This document shows positions 30,091-39,864 of a stretch of 64,000 bases of DNA, piece after piece (the stretch's first letter is position 1; the number at the start of each line of letters is the position of its first letter). The notes beneath the pieces were generated by a model. It was not told the origin of the DNA. It ran no database searches and was given only the letters and a program-made list of their open reading frames with translations. The position numbers and the translations under genes are program-made. Origin of the DNA: Salinarimonas sp052380005 (GTDB lineage: Bacteria > Pseudomonadota > Alphaproteobacteria > Rhizobiales > Beijerinckiaceae); assembly GCA_052380005.1 (NCBI GenBank), contig JBQTCJ010000010.1; one strand, given 5' to 3'.

Positions 30091-30570
30091 TCAATTGTCG
30101 ATCCGGAACTGCTCGTGGCAGGTCCGGCAGGACTGCGTCGCGGTGCCGAGCGCGGCCTGGAAGGTCGCCTCGTCCGTCGTCGCCTCCAGGCCGGCCGCGG
30201 CGCGCTCGCCGAACTCCGCGAACAGCGCCTCGAAATCGTCCTTGCGCTCCCAGATCGCCGGGGCGGCCTCGGTGTCGCCGCCGGTCTGCGTCCCGTCCGG
30301 GAAGAGGCCGGGCATGCGCTCGGACGCGTCGATGTAGACGGCGAAGGTCTCGCGCGCGGTGTCGAGGTCGAAGGGCGCCTCGCCGCGGACCATCTGCACG
30401 CCGCTGCGGGTCGCGTTGCCGACCCCCTTCATGATCTCCTGGCGCTCGGCGATCGGGTCGCCCTGCGCCAGCGCACCCGGCGTGAGGACGAGTGGCGCGA
30501 GGGCCAACGGGGCGGCGAGAAGGGCGGCGAGGCCGGTCACGGCGGCGATGCGGGTCGGGCTGAGCGTCAC
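30091..30570 (-). CDS. Cytochrome c-556/c'-type protein
   Basis: A 159-residue periplasmic four-helix cytochrome. A signal peptide (RIAAVTGLAALLAAPLALAP to ALAQG) precedes four predicted helices, starting IAERQEIMKGVGNATRSGVQ; the haem site CRTCH (C148, C151, H152) is at the C-terminus, as in the cytochrome c' / c-556 family. The methionine in EIMKGVG is a candidate sixth ligand, which favours c-556 over five-coordinate c'. GTG at 30570 is chosen because GAGGGGGA lies just upstream. It heads a two-gene unit with the di-haem cytochrome. Confidence 0.85.
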   Translation of the reverse strand: MTLSPTRIAAVTGLAALLAAPLALAPLVLTPGALAQGDPIAERQEIMKGVGNATRSGVQMVRGEAPFDLDTARETFAVYIDASERMPGLFPDGTQTGGDTEAAPAIWERKDDFEALFAEFGERAAAGLEATTDEATFQAALGTATQSCRTCHEQFRIDN

Positions 30571-30741
30571 GGGGTCCCCCTCGGGCTGGCGCGTCCGGCA
30601 CGATCTCCGGATCGGAGTGTCCGGATCGGAACGGCTGCAATGAGGATAGCGCGGCTTTCCGCCGCGGACAGCCCCGCGACGGGTCTTTCCCCGTGGGCTT
30701 CGCGGACCGGTCACGCGAGTGTGATCGGTTCGCGCACGCCC

Positions 30742-31788
<1,047 letters not shown>

Positions 31789-31812
31789 ACTGGATCACCT
31801 TTCCGAAAGTCG

Positions 31813-31832
31813 CCGATCCCTCGGGGCATCGG
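31813..31832. terminator. Hairpin between glycan operon and UXS-like gene
   Basis: CCGAT and ATCGG enclose an inner GC pairing (CCGATCCCTCGGGGCATCGG on the plus strand). It lies 50 bases past the stop of the first CgeB-like gene and 25 bases before the UXS-like start. It could attenuate read-through into the last gene; there is no T tract. Confidence 0.35.
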
Positions 31833-31884
31833 GTGGATTTCCACGCCCCAACGCACCGGGCCGGAGAGAAGATGCATGCCCGGC

Positions 31885-32994
31885 TCACAGGCCGGCGACT
31901 TTTTTCCGTGCCTGCGCTTCGCGGGCGGCGCGGGCCTCGACGAGACCGGCGACGAGCTCGCGCGCACGGGCGGTGCCCGTGTGCGCGCCGAGGACGATCG
32001 CGCGCGCCCGCGCCGCGATCGCGTCGCGCCGCATGGCGGGCAGCTCCCCGAGTATCCGCACCACGTCCTCGGTCTCGTGCGCGACGAGCATCGCCTCGCC
32101 GTCCGGCAGGAGCGTGCCGAGACCTTCCCAATCGTCGCCGACGACGGCGGTGGCGCAGGCGCCCGCCTCGAACAGCCGCACGCTCGGCGCCCAGCCGGCG
32201 GCGATCATGTCCGCCCGCGTCACGTTGAGCGTGAAGCGCTGGCGGGCGTAGAAGGACGGGTGCTCCGCCGGCGGCAGGTGGGGGATGCGCGTGACGTTCT
32301 CGGGCCAGGCGATGTCGTCGGGATATTGCGGCCCGGCGACGACGAAGCGCTTGCCCGGCAGGCGCCGGGCGGGCTCGATCAGGAGCCGCTCCAGGGTCGG
32401 CTGCCGGTCCGGCGAGTAGGTGCCGAGATAGCCGAGGTCCCATTCGTAGGGCTCGCCGGTCGGGCGGTAGCGCTCCGGCTCGACCGAGCAGTAGAGCGCA
32501 CGCGCCGCCCGCGCGCCGAGGTCGCGCTCGAGCCGGTCCAGGGTCGGGCCGCCGGTGAAGGAGAAGTAGACGTCGAAGAGCGGGATCTGGCGTGCCTCGA
32601 GCGACGGCGTCTCGCCGCGCGCGAGCTGCGCCAGGGTCACCGGCGTATCGATGTCGTAGAAGGCGACGACGCCCCGGGCGAGCTCCAGCACGCGATCGAC
32701 GACGGCGGGCCCGTCGGGCACGTAGGAGCCGACGATGACGGCGTCCGCATCGCGGATCGTCGCTGCATGGGCCTCGAGGGCGGCGAGGTCCGGATAGAGG
32801 TGCAGGTCGCAGAAATCCGGGTCGGGCAGGTCGCGGTGGTCCGCGTACCAGGGCACGTCGCGCTCGAGGAAGGTGATCCGGTGGCCGAGATCCGCCGCGC
32901 CGCGCAGGAGCGCGCGGAAGGTCGTCGCGTGGCCGTTGCCCCAGGACGAGGACAGCGACAGGCCCAGGACGACGATGTGGAGGGGCTTCGTCAT
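31885..32994 (-). CDS. CgeB-like glycosyltransferase (paralogue 1)
   Basis: A 369-residue protein in the CgeB/GT-B style. The N-terminal Rossmann half starts LHIVVLGLSLSSSWGNGHAT and includes YADHRDLPDP. The C-terminal half contains SVRLFEAGACATAVVGDDWE and GEAMLVAHETEDVVRIL, matching the Glyco_trans_1_2 domain that binds a nucleotide sugar. CgeB proteins act in spore-coat and surface-glycan synthesis; donor and acceptor are unknown. Its ATG overlaps the stop of paralogue 2 by 4 bases. The C-terminal 20 residues are Ala/Arg-rich. It is the third of three tandem homologues. Confidence 0.75.
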   Translation of the reverse strand: MTKPLHIVVLGLSLSSSWGNGHATTFRALLRGAADLGHRITFLERDVPWYADHRDLPDPDFCDLHLYPDLAALEAHAATIRDADAVIVGSYVPDGPAVVDRVLELARGVVAFYDIDTPVTLAQLARGETPSLEARQIPLFDVYFSFTGGPTLDRLERDLGARAARALYCSVEPERYRPTGEPYEWDLGYLGTYSPDRQPTLERLLIEPARRLPGKRFVVAGPQYPDDIAWPENVTRIPHLPPAEHPSFYARQRFTLNVTRADMIAAGWAPSVRLFEAGACATAVVGDDWEGLGTLLPDGEAMLVAHETEDVVRILGELPAMRRDAIAARARAIVLGAHTGTARARELVAGLVEARAAREAQARKKVAGL

Positions 32995-34088
32995 GCCGCG
33001 GCTCCTGCGCGCCCCTCGGCGCCGGCGAGCGCCCGCAGGATCGCGTCCGCCTCCACCGCCCGCGTCGCGTAGGTGTGGTCGCGCAGCGCCCGGTCGAGGG
33101 CGCAGCCGCCGATGCGCCGCGCGTCGGCGGGTGTCAGCCAGGCCATGATCTCGGCGACGTCGGCGCCGTCGCGGGCGACGAGGATCTCCTCGCCCGGCGC
33201 GAAGAACTCCGCCACGCCCTCCCAATGGTCGGTGATCAGGCAGGCGCCGGCGCCCGCCGCCTCGAAGACGCGGGTGGGCGGCGAGAACCCGACATGGGCC
33301 ATGCTCTCGCGGTTGACGTTGAGGACCGCCTTGGGCGTGACGTTGAAGGCGTTGTGGTCGCCCTGGCCGACGTGACCGATGGCGCGGACGTTGTCCGAGA
33401 GCTGCCACGGCTCCCAGCCGGAGCCGCCGAGGAGGAAGCTCTTCTCCGGCGCCGCCGCCGCGGGCTCCAGGAAGAAGGCGCGCACCCGCGCCTCGCGGTC
33501 GGGCATCCGGTTGCCGAGGAAGGCGAGATCGGCGGAGAAGCGCGGGTTCGGCGTCACCGGGTGGTGGGTGTCGGGGTCCAGCGCGTTGTAGATCGGCCGG
33601 CAGGCGCGGGCCCCGAAGCCTTCGTAGCGGGTCACCACCGGCACGCCACCGCCGTAGGTCATCACCGCGTCGAGCCGCGGAAGCATGCGGCGCACCGCGT
33701 GGCTTTCGTCGGCGGCCATCTCGGCGAGCGTCGCCGGCGCGTCGACGTCCCAGAACAGCTTGACCGCGTCGGCGCGCGCGGCGCCCATCACGGCCTCGAG
33801 CAGCGCGTCGTCCGCGTAGCCGACGCCGCTCGCCTTGATCACGACATCCGCCTGCGCCGCCCGCGCTGCGGCGCCGCGCAGGCCCTCGGGGCTGGCCTGC
33901 CAGACGACGACGCGCGCCCAGGGCGGCTCGTCCATGTCGCGGTGCGCCTGCCGGTCGAACGCGTCCGGCTCGTAGAAGGTGATCTCGTGGCCGTGGGCGG
34001 CGAGCGCCTTCAGGAGGCCCCGGTAGTATGTGGCGGCGCCGTTCCAGTAGGACGACAGGAGGCTCGACCCATAGAAGGCGATCTTCAC
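32991..34088 (-). CDS. CgeB-like glycosyltransferase (paralogue 2)
   Basis: A 365-residue homologue of its neighbours. It begins VKIAFYGSSLLSSYWNGAAT, where the Asn-Gly-containing loop is shared by all three. Middle strands read VVIKASGVGYADDALLEAVM and DAVKLFWDVDAPATLAEMA. The C-terminal sugar-nucleotide domain has TRVFEAAGAGACLITDHWEG and GEEILVARDGADVAEIMAWL. The start is GTG at 34088, overlapping the stop of paralogue 3 (GTGA). It probably adds one sugar of a repeating or branched glycan at the cytoplasmic side. Donor specificity cannot be read. Confidence 0.75.
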   Translation of the reverse strand: MKIAFYGSSLLSSYWNGAATYYRGLLKALAAHGHEITFYEPDAFDRQAHRDMDEPPWARVVVWQASPEGLRGAAARAAQADVVIKASGVGYADDALLEAVMGAARADAVKLFWDVDAPATLAEMAADESHAVRRMLPRLDAVMTYGGGVPVVTRYEGFGARACRPIYNALDPDTHHPVTPNPRFSADLAFLGNRMPDREARVRAFFLEPAAAAPEKSFLLGGSGWEPWQLSDNVRAIGHVGQGDHNAFNVTPKAVLNVNRESMAHVGFSPPTRVFEAAGAGACLITDHWEGVAEFFAPGEEILVARDGADVAEIMAWLTPADARRIGGCALDRALRDHTYATRAVEADAILRALAGAEGRAGAAA

Positions 34089-35200
34089 GGTGCGGTCTCC
34101 GTGTCGCGGTGGTCGACGCGAAGATCGGCGAGGATGCCGATCAGCTCGTCGACGCGGTGGGAACAGGTGTGGCGGGCACGGATGGTCTCGAGCCCGGATG
34201 CGGCGAGCGCCGCGGCGCGCTCCGGATCGCCGAGAATGGCGCGCAGGGCAGCGCGCATCTCGTCGCCGTCTCGCGCCACGAGGTAGTCCTCGCCCGGGCG
34301 GAACAGGCCCTCGGCGTCGTCCCAGGGGGCGCAGACGAGGGGGATGCCGCAGGCGAGCGCCTCGAAGGGGCGAATCGTCGGGATGCCCGGCAGGCTCTCG
34401 ACGTAGGGCCGTCGCGGCACGTGGACCGTGACGCGGTGGCGGGCGAAGGCCTCGGGTGCGTCCGCGTTGGCGATCCAGCCGCCGTAGGCGATGCCGGCCT
34501 CGTCGAGCGCGGACCGCGCGTGGGGCGGGTAGCGCACGCCGCGCGCCTCGGCCACGAGCCCCAGGTCGCGGACCGGCTCGACCAGGAATTCCCGCAGCTG
34601 CGCGTCGCGCTCGCCGTCGCCCCAGTTGCCGATCCAGATCAGGTCGCCGGTCTTCTCGACCTCCGGCATCGGCCGGAACAGCCGCGTGTCGGCGGCTTCG
34701 TGCCAGACCCGGACCTGCCGGCCCCAGCCGGCGGCGCGGTAGCGCGCGGCGAGCGTCTCGCCGAAGGCGAGCACGCCGTCGTAGTCGGCGAGCGCGAGCC
34801 CGGCGATCGCGCTCCGCGCGGAGACCGCCCGATGGTGCGTGTCGTGGAACAGCAGCGTGAAGGGCGCGCCCTCCCGGCGCAGCCGGCCGATCTCGGCGAC
34901 GAGCGCGGGATCGGTCCACTCGTGCACGACGACGACATCGGCACCGTCCAGTGCCGCGGCGTGGTCGAAGCCGTCCTCCCAGAGCCGCTCGTCGAGCTCG
35001 GGGAAGTCGTGCGCGAAGCGGTCGAGAGCACGGAAGCCCTGGTCGGCGACGAGGTTCGCCCGGCTCCAGGCGTCGAAGGGGGCGAGCGCGGTAGCCGAAT
35101 GGCCGCGCGCGACGAGCTCGCGCATCACGCCGCGCAGGAAGTGCGCGTTGCCGTGGTTCCAGTCGGAGGTGAGCGAGTGCGTGTAGAAGACGAAGCGCAT
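34085..35200 (-). CDS. CgeB-like glycosyltransferase (paralogue 3)
   Basis: A 371-residue homologue. It begins MRFVFYTHSLTSDWNHGNAH. The C-terminal half carries GIPTIRPFEALACGIPLVCA and GEDYLVARDGDEMRAALRAI, the Glyco_trans_1_2 pattern. A histidine-rich stretch (TLLFHDTHHRAVS) lies in the N-terminal half. The start codon and the GT4 stop share one base (TGATG), again suggesting coupled translation. As with the other two paralogues the exact reaction is unknown; the divergence among the three argues for different donors or acceptors. Confidence 0.75.
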   Translation of the reverse strand: MRFVFYTHSLTSDWNHGNAHFLRGVMRELVARGHSATALAPFDAWSRANLVADQGFRALDRFAHDFPELDERLWEDGFDHAAALDGADVVVVHEWTDPALVAEIGRLRREGAPFTLLFHDTHHRAVSARSAIAGLALADYDGVLAFGETLAARYRAAGWGRQVRVWHEAADTRLFRPMPEVEKTGDLIWIGNWGDGERDAQLREFLVEPVRDLGLVAEARGVRYPPHARSALDEAGIAYGGWIANADAPEAFARHRVTVHVPRRPYVESLPGIPTIRPFEALACGIPLVCAPWDDAEGLFRPGEDYLVARDGDEMRAALRAILGDPERAAALAASGLETIRARHTCSHRVDELIGILADLRVDHRDTETAP

Positions 35201-36366
35201 CACGTCGTCTCGACCAGGGAGGAGGGGGGCGATCGCAGGGGATCGTCGGGGGCGTTCGCCAGGACCTCGGCATAGACGTCGAGGAGCCGCGCCGCCTGGG
35301 CCGTCGGCGCGTAGGCCTCGGCGCGCTCGCGCGCGAGCGCCACGCGCGCGGCCCGCAGGCGGGGGTCTGCGGCGATGGTGTCGATCGCCTCGGCGAAGCC
35401 GTCCGCGTCGTCGGCCTCGACGAAGAGCGCCGCGCCGTCCCACACCTCGCGGAAGGTGGGGATGTCGGAGAGAACGAGCGCGCAGCCCGCCTGCGCCGCC
35501 TCGAGCACGGCGAGTCCGAAAGGCTCGTAGCGCGCCGGCGAGACGAAGACGCCCGCGTGGGCGAGGGCTGTGCAGGTGTCCTGCGCCGAGAGCGTGCCGC
35601 GGGCCTCGACATGGACGAAGCCGACGCGCTGTCCCTGGGGGCCCTCGGTCGGGCCGATCGCCGCGATCGGCGTCGTCGCCCGCGCGGCCGTGGCGTCGAG
35701 GACGTCGGCGTTCTTCGCCTCGTCCCACCATCGCCCGACCGCGCAGGCGCGCACGACGCCCGCCGGGCCGTCGTCGCGGGTGTCGCCGGGCGCCGGGGTC
35801 GGGTAGCGCGCGTTGTGCACGACGGCGAGACCGGGGATCGGTCCGTAGGCGCGCCGCAGGGCGTTCGCATGGCTGCGGCTCGGGGCGAGCACGCGGTCGG
35901 CGCGGGCGAGGCCCTCGTGCACGAGCCTCCGGTTCAGCGCGAAGGCGTCGGGCATCGGCCCGTCGCGCATCGTCTCCCACCAGGTCGCGAGGCAGGAATG
36001 CGACATGGCGACCACGGGCCGGCCGGTGACGAGCCCGCGCGCCTGCGAGGGATAGTTCAGGTGCAGGAGGTCGACGTCGTAGACCTCGGCGACGCCGTCG
36101 ATGACGGCGGGCACGCCCGCGAGCGCCGTCTCGTCGCCGGCGAGCCAGTCGAGCGGATGGTCGAACCAGAGCAGCGTCAGGCCGCGCACCGCGCGCGCCT
36201 CCTCGCGCTGCTCGGCCACGGGCTCCGGCCCGAAGGCGACGAGCACGACCTCGACGTCGTGCCGCGCGAGCGCGCGGGCCATGTCGAGCGCGTGGCGCCA
36301 CAGCCCGCCGACGGCGTCGCAGGTGACGAGGATGCGCCGGGGAGCGGAGTGGGGCGCACGGGTCAT
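35200..36366 (-). CDS. GT4-family glycosyltransferase
   Basis: A 388-residue GT-B glycosyltransferase. The N-terminal domain starts PRRILVTCDAVGGLWRHALD (glycine loop) and includes VVAMSHSCLATWWETMRDG. The C-terminal donor site has the GT4 E-x7-E signature in SPARYEPFGLAVLEAAQAGC. GT4 enzymes retain the anomeric configuration and use UDP-, GDP- or ADP-sugars. It overlaps the radical-SAM gene upstream by 4 bases and paralogue 3 downstream by one base. It probably acts in the same surface glycan as its neighbours. Confidence 0.85.
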   Translation of the reverse strand: MTRAPHSAPRRILVTCDAVGGLWRHALDMARALARHDVEVVLVAFGPEPVAEQREEARAVRGLTLLWFDHPLDWLAGDETALAGVPAVIDGVAEVYDVDLLHLNYPSQARGLVTGRPVVAMSHSCLATWWETMRDGPMPDAFALNRRLVHEGLARADRVLAPSRSHANALRRAYGPIPGLAVVHNARYPTPAPGDTRDDGPAGVVRACAVGRWWDEAKNADVLDATAARATTPIAAIGPTEGPQGQRVGFVHVEARGTLSAQDTCTALAHAGVFVSPARYEPFGLAVLEAAQAGCALVLSDIPTFREVWDGAALFVEADDADGFAEAIDTIAADPRLRAARVALARERAEAYAPTAQAARLLDVYAEVLANAPDDPLRSPPSSLVETT

Positions 36367-37664
36367 GCGCGCAACCCGCAGCAGGCGCTCTCGAGCTCCG
36401 GAAGCGGCCGGGGCCGCTCGTCCTGGATGTCGCTGAAGCGATCGAAGGCGGCGAGATAGTGCTCGTGCGCCCGCTCCCAGGCCCGGTCGTCCGGCATCCC
36501 CCAGAGGTCCCGGTAGGAGGGGGACGACGGATAGGGGTAGAGCGGCACGGGGTCGTTCGCCCACACGCCGCGCGAGATGAGGTGCTCGCGCCAATGGGCG
36601 ACGATCTCCTTGGAATCGGTCGGCGTGCCGATCAGGTTCGCCTGCACGAAGGGCACGTGCGCGCGCGCCTTCACCAGCAGCGCCGCGAGCTCGGGCGTGT
36701 CCATGCGGCAGCGCTTGGCCAGCATCGCGCGCCCTTCCTCGGTGAGGCTCTCGAGCCCAGCCTCGATGGAGACGCAGCCCGCCTCGCCGAGCAGCTCGAG
36801 CAGGTCGGGCTTCCAGAGGTCGATGCGCGTCTGCACGCCGAAGACGACGGGGCGATCGATCAGCGCCTCGAGCAGCGCCTTCTGCGGCAGGAAGATCTCG
36901 TCGATGAAGTAGAGATAGCCGACGCCCTGCTCGATCAGCCCGTCGATCTCGGCGAGCACGTGATCGAGCTTCCGGCGGCGGTACTTGTCGCGGTAGTCGA
37001 TCTTGGCGCAGAAGGCGCACTCGTATGGGCAGCCACGGGATGCCTCGACCTCCGCGCCGAAGCCGACGAAGGGGCCCTCGTCGAAGCGGTGGTGGTGGTG
37101 CGGGTGGTGCTCGAGCCATTCCCGCGGCCAGCGCAGCGGCGCATGGTCGACGAAGGGGCTCGCCATCGTCGGCCCGCGGCTGACGAGCTCCCCGTCGACG
37201 AGGCGTGCGACGCCGTCGACGCGGTCCCACTCGGCCGTCGCCGCGAGCTTCACGAGCGTCTCCTCGCATTCGCCCCGCACGACCGCTTCGACGCCGAGCT
37301 TCTCGAGCGTGGGCCGGGGCGTCGCCGAGCCGTGCGGGCCCACCGCGACCGTGCGTCCGCCGCGTCCGTCGAGCGCCGCGAGGAACTCGGCGGGCACGCG
37401 CAGCTCGGGCGGGGCGCAGCGCCAGAACAGGTAGGTCGGCGCGGTGGCGACCACCGTCATCGCGGGCCGGAAGTCGGCGACCTCGGCTGCGAGCGCGGCG
37501 TTGCCGGCGCGCATCAGCTGGCCGTCGAGCATCAGCACCTCGTTGCCCGCCTCCTCGAGCAGAGCCTTGGAATAGCCGAGCTCGAGCGGCAGATGCTCGT
37601 GTCGGCAGCCGAAATAGATCGAGCCGTCGTAGCTCCAGGCCGGGTTGACGAGCGCCACCTTCAT
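36363..37664 (-). CDS. B12-binding-domain radical SAM protein
   Basis: A 433-residue protein. Residues 1-140 form a Rossmann-type cobalamin-binding-like domain (MKVALVNPAWSYDGSIYFGC; GRTVAVGPHGSATP; VVRGECEETLVKL), without the DxHxxG histidine loop. The radical SAM core follows with the cluster motif C212-x3-C216-x2-C219 in EASRGCPYECAFCAKIDYRD and then YLYFIDEIFLP and SIEAGLESLTEEGRAML. A His-rich loop, EHHPHHHHRFDE, precedes it. Such proteins perform methylations or other radical changes, often on sugars or lipids. Embedded between epimerases and glycosyltransferases, it may modify a sugar. The reaction is unknown. Confidence 0.85.
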   Translation of the reverse strand: MKVALVNPAWSYDGSIYFGCRHEHLPLELGYSKALLEEAGNEVLMLDGQLMRAGNAALAAEVADFRPAMTVVATAPTYLFWRCAPPELRVPAEFLAALDGRGGRTVAVGPHGSATPRPTLEKLGVEAVVRGECEETLVKLAATAEWDRVDGVARLVDGELVSRGPTMASPFVDHAPLRWPREWLEHHPHHHHRFDEGPFVGFGAEVEASRGCPYECAFCAKIDYRDKYRRRKLDHVLAEIDGLIEQGVGYLYFIDEIFLPQKALLEALIDRPVVFGVQTRIDLWKPDLLELLGEAGCVSIEAGLESLTEEGRAMLAKRCRMDTPELAALLVKARAHVPFVQANLIGTPTDSKEIVAHWREHLISRGVWANDPVPLYPYPSSPSYRDLWGMPDDRAWERAHEHYLAAFDRFSDIQDERPRPLPELESACCGLRA

Positions 37665-38752
37665 GCCGTGAGCCTCCTTTCGGGCGTCTGGCGTGCGGCG
37701 CCGGGGGCGCCCTCGCGCAGGAAGTCCTGTGTCGCGAGCCAGCGGGCGAGATCGGCGAGGCCCTCGCGCCAGCCGGTGCGGGCGCGCCAGCCGAGCGCTT
37801 GCCCGATGGCGCGCGTGTCGGCGACGAACCAGAGCTGGTCGCCCTGGCGCCAGTCGGCGCGCTCCAGCCGGACGGGGCCGGCGAGATCCTCGATCGCCTC
37901 GATCACCGCACGCAGGCTCACCGCGTTCGCGGGCCCGCCGCCCAGGTTGAAGGCGCGGCCCCGCACGGCGTCGATGCGCTCGAGCGCGGCGCGGTAGGCC
38001 GCGACCGCGTCCGACACGTGCAGCACGTCGCGCACCTGCTTGCCGTCGCCGAAGATCGTGATCGGCTCCGCCCGCAGCGCGCGGATGAGGAAATGCGCGA
38101 CCCAGCCCTGGTCCTCGGTGCCGAACTGGCGCGGGCCGTAGACGCAGCTCATGCGCATCACGGCCGTGCGCAGCCCGAAGGAGCGGGCGTAGTCGAGCAC
38201 GTACTGGTCCGCCACGCCCTTCGAGCAGCCGTAGGGCGTGTGGAAATCGAGCGGCTGCGCCTCCGGCACGCCGTGCGCCGCGAGATCGGCGTCCGCGGGT
38301 GCCCAGCGCTCCGCGCCCTCGTGCATCGCATGCCCCGAGAGGTCGCCGTAGACCTTGTTCGTCGAGGCGAAGATCACCGGCACCCGCGGGTTCGTCCGCC
38401 TCACCGCCTCGAGCAGGCCGAGCGTACCGGCGGCGTTGACGGAGAAGTCCTCCATGGGGTCCGCCAGCGACGTCGTCACCGCGACCTGCGCCGCGAGGTG
38501 GACGACGCCACGCGCACCGGCGATCGCGCCTTCGAGCGCGGCGGCGTCGCGGACGTCGGCGCGGACGTGCCGCACACGATCGCCGTGGCGCGCCTCCAGC
38601 CAGGCGAGATTGCGCTCGACACCGGGCCGGGCGAGGGTGTCCACGATGGTGACGCGGCCGCCCGCGTCGAGCTCGCTCTGGGCGAGGTTCGCGCCGACGA
38701 AGCCGGCGCCGCCGACGACGACGAGGGGAGAGGGACCCGCGTCGCGCGTCAC
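37661..38752 (-). CDS. NAD-dependent nucleotide-sugar epimerase
   Basis: A 363-residue extended SDR. The NAD loop is LVVVGGAGFVGANLAQSELD, the active-site YxxxK lies in TPYGCSKGVADQYVLDYARS, and RMSCVYGPRQFGTEDQGWVA resembles CDP-paratose/CDP-tyvelose 2-epimerases. FGDGKQVRDVLHVSDAVAAY is the usual substrate-side motif. It probably interconverts a nucleotide sugar used by the operon. The GTG at 38752 overlaps the next gene's stop (GTGA), and its own stop overlaps the radical-SAM start. Exact specificity cannot be set from sequence. Confidence 0.82.
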   Translation of the reverse strand: MTRDAGPSPLVVVGGAGFVGANLAQSELDAGGRVTIVDTLARPGVERNLAWLEARHGDRVRHVRADVRDAAALEGAIAGARGVVHLAAQVAVTTSLADPMEDFSVNAAGTLGLLEAVRRTNPRVPVIFASTNKVYGDLSGHAMHEGAERWAPADADLAAHGVPEAQPLDFHTPYGCSKGVADQYVLDYARSFGLRTAVMRMSCVYGPRQFGTEDQGWVAHFLIRALRAEPITIFGDGKQVRDVLHVSDAVAAYRAALERIDAVRGRAFNLGGGPANAVSLRAVIEAIEDLAGPVRLERADWRQGDQLWFVADTRAIGQALGWRARTGWREGLADLARWLATQDFLREGAPGAARQTPERRLTA

Positions 38753-39864
38753 GTCACGAGCCCTCTGGCTTCCAGATGGCGGCGCATCTCGGCGCCGCGA
38801 TCGGCCGTCTTCTGCGAGGCGACCCATGCGACGAGGGGACCGAGCGCCGTCTCCAGCCGGAGCCGCGGCTCGAAGCCGAGGATCTCGCGCGCCTTGCCGA
38901 TGTCCGCGAAGCAGTGGCGGATGTCGCCTGCGCGGGACTTGCCGAGGATCTCGGGATCGATCTCGGCGTCCATCGCCTCGCCGAGCAGGCGGGCGACGTC
39001 GCAGACCGTGTAGGCGTGCCCCGAGCCGACGTTGATCACCTCGCCGTTCGCCGCGGGGGTCTCCATGGCCAGCCGGAAGGCGCGGGCGACGTCCTCGACG
39101 TGGACGAAGTCGCGCTTCTGCTGCCCGTCCTCGAAGATCGTCGGCGCCTCGCCGTTGAGGTAGCGCGCGGCGAAGTTGGCGAGCACGCCCGTGTAGGGGT
39201 TCGACAGCGCCTGGCCCGGTCCGAACACGTTGAAGAGCCTCAAGCCCACGCATTCCATGCCGTAGGCCGGGCAGGCGATCATCACCGCGCGCTCCTGCGC
39301 GTACTTGCCGAGCGCGTAGATCGAGGCGAGGTCGACGGGCTTGGTCTCGTCGGTGGCGATCGGGGTCAGCGCGGCGTTGCCGACGACGGGGTCCCAGCGC
39401 CCGGCCTCGATGGCGCGCCGATCGCGCCGCGCGTCGCCGATGCGCGAACCGTCGGGCGCACGGTACCAGCCCTCGCCGTAGACGCTCATGGAGGAGGCGA
39501 CGACGACGCGCTCCACCGGCTGCTCGATCAGCTCCTGGAGCAGCACCGCGGTGCCGACGTCGTTGGCGCTCGTGTAGCGCTCGATCTCGTACATGGACTG
39601 GCCGACGCCCACCTCCGCCGCGAGGTGGAAGACGCCGTCGACGCCGGCGATCGCGCGACGCACCGCGTCGGCGTCACGCACGTCCGCGCGGATGAAGTCG
39701 CAGCCGTCGGGGACCGGGGGCGCACCGGCGCCGCGGATCTCGCCGTGAACCTGCTCGACGAGGCTGTCGAGCAGGCGCACCGCGTGACCATGCGCCGTCA
39801 GCTCGGCGGCGAGCGCGCGGCCGATGAAGCCCATGCCGCCGGTGATCAGGTAGGTCTTCGTCAT
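38749..39864 (-). CDS. NAD-dependent nucleotide-sugar epimerase, dTDP-rhamnose 4-epimerase-like
   Basis: A 371-residue extended SDR and first gene of the glycan operon. The NAD loop is YLITGGMGFIGRALAAELTA; the active site is SIYALGKYAQERAVM (YxxxK); VGLRLFNVFGPGQALSNPYT and EDGQQKRDFVHVEDVARAF follow. The pattern is close to bacterial dTDP-L-rhamnose 4-epimerases and to WbpP-like UDP-sugar epimerases. AGGGAG precedes the ATG. About 300 bases upstream separate it from a divergent small gene, and the operon promoter should lie there. Confidence 0.82.
   Translation of the reverse strand: MTKTYLITGGMGFIGRALAAELTAHGHAVRLLDSLVEQVHGEIRGAGAPPVPDGCDFIRADVRDADAVRRAIAGVDGVFHLAAEVGVGQSMYEIERYTSANDVGTAVLLQELIEQPVERVVVASSMSVYGEGWYRAPDGSRIGDARRDRRAIEAGRWDPVVGNAALTPIATDETKPVDLASIYALGKYAQERAVMIACPAYGMECVGLRLFNVFGPGQALSNPYTGVLANFAARYLNGEAPTIFEDGQQKRDFVHVEDVARAFRLAMETPAANGEVINVGSGHAYTVCDVARLLGEAMDAEIDPEILGKSRAGDIRHCFADIGKAREILGFEPRLRLETALGPLVAWVASQKTADRGAEMRRHLEARGLVT

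Noticed and set aside
31885..39864. Complete capsule or O-antigen export locus
   Set aside because: No Wzx, Wzy, Wza, ABC exporter or initiating transferase is in the window; only sugar and transferase functions can be supported.
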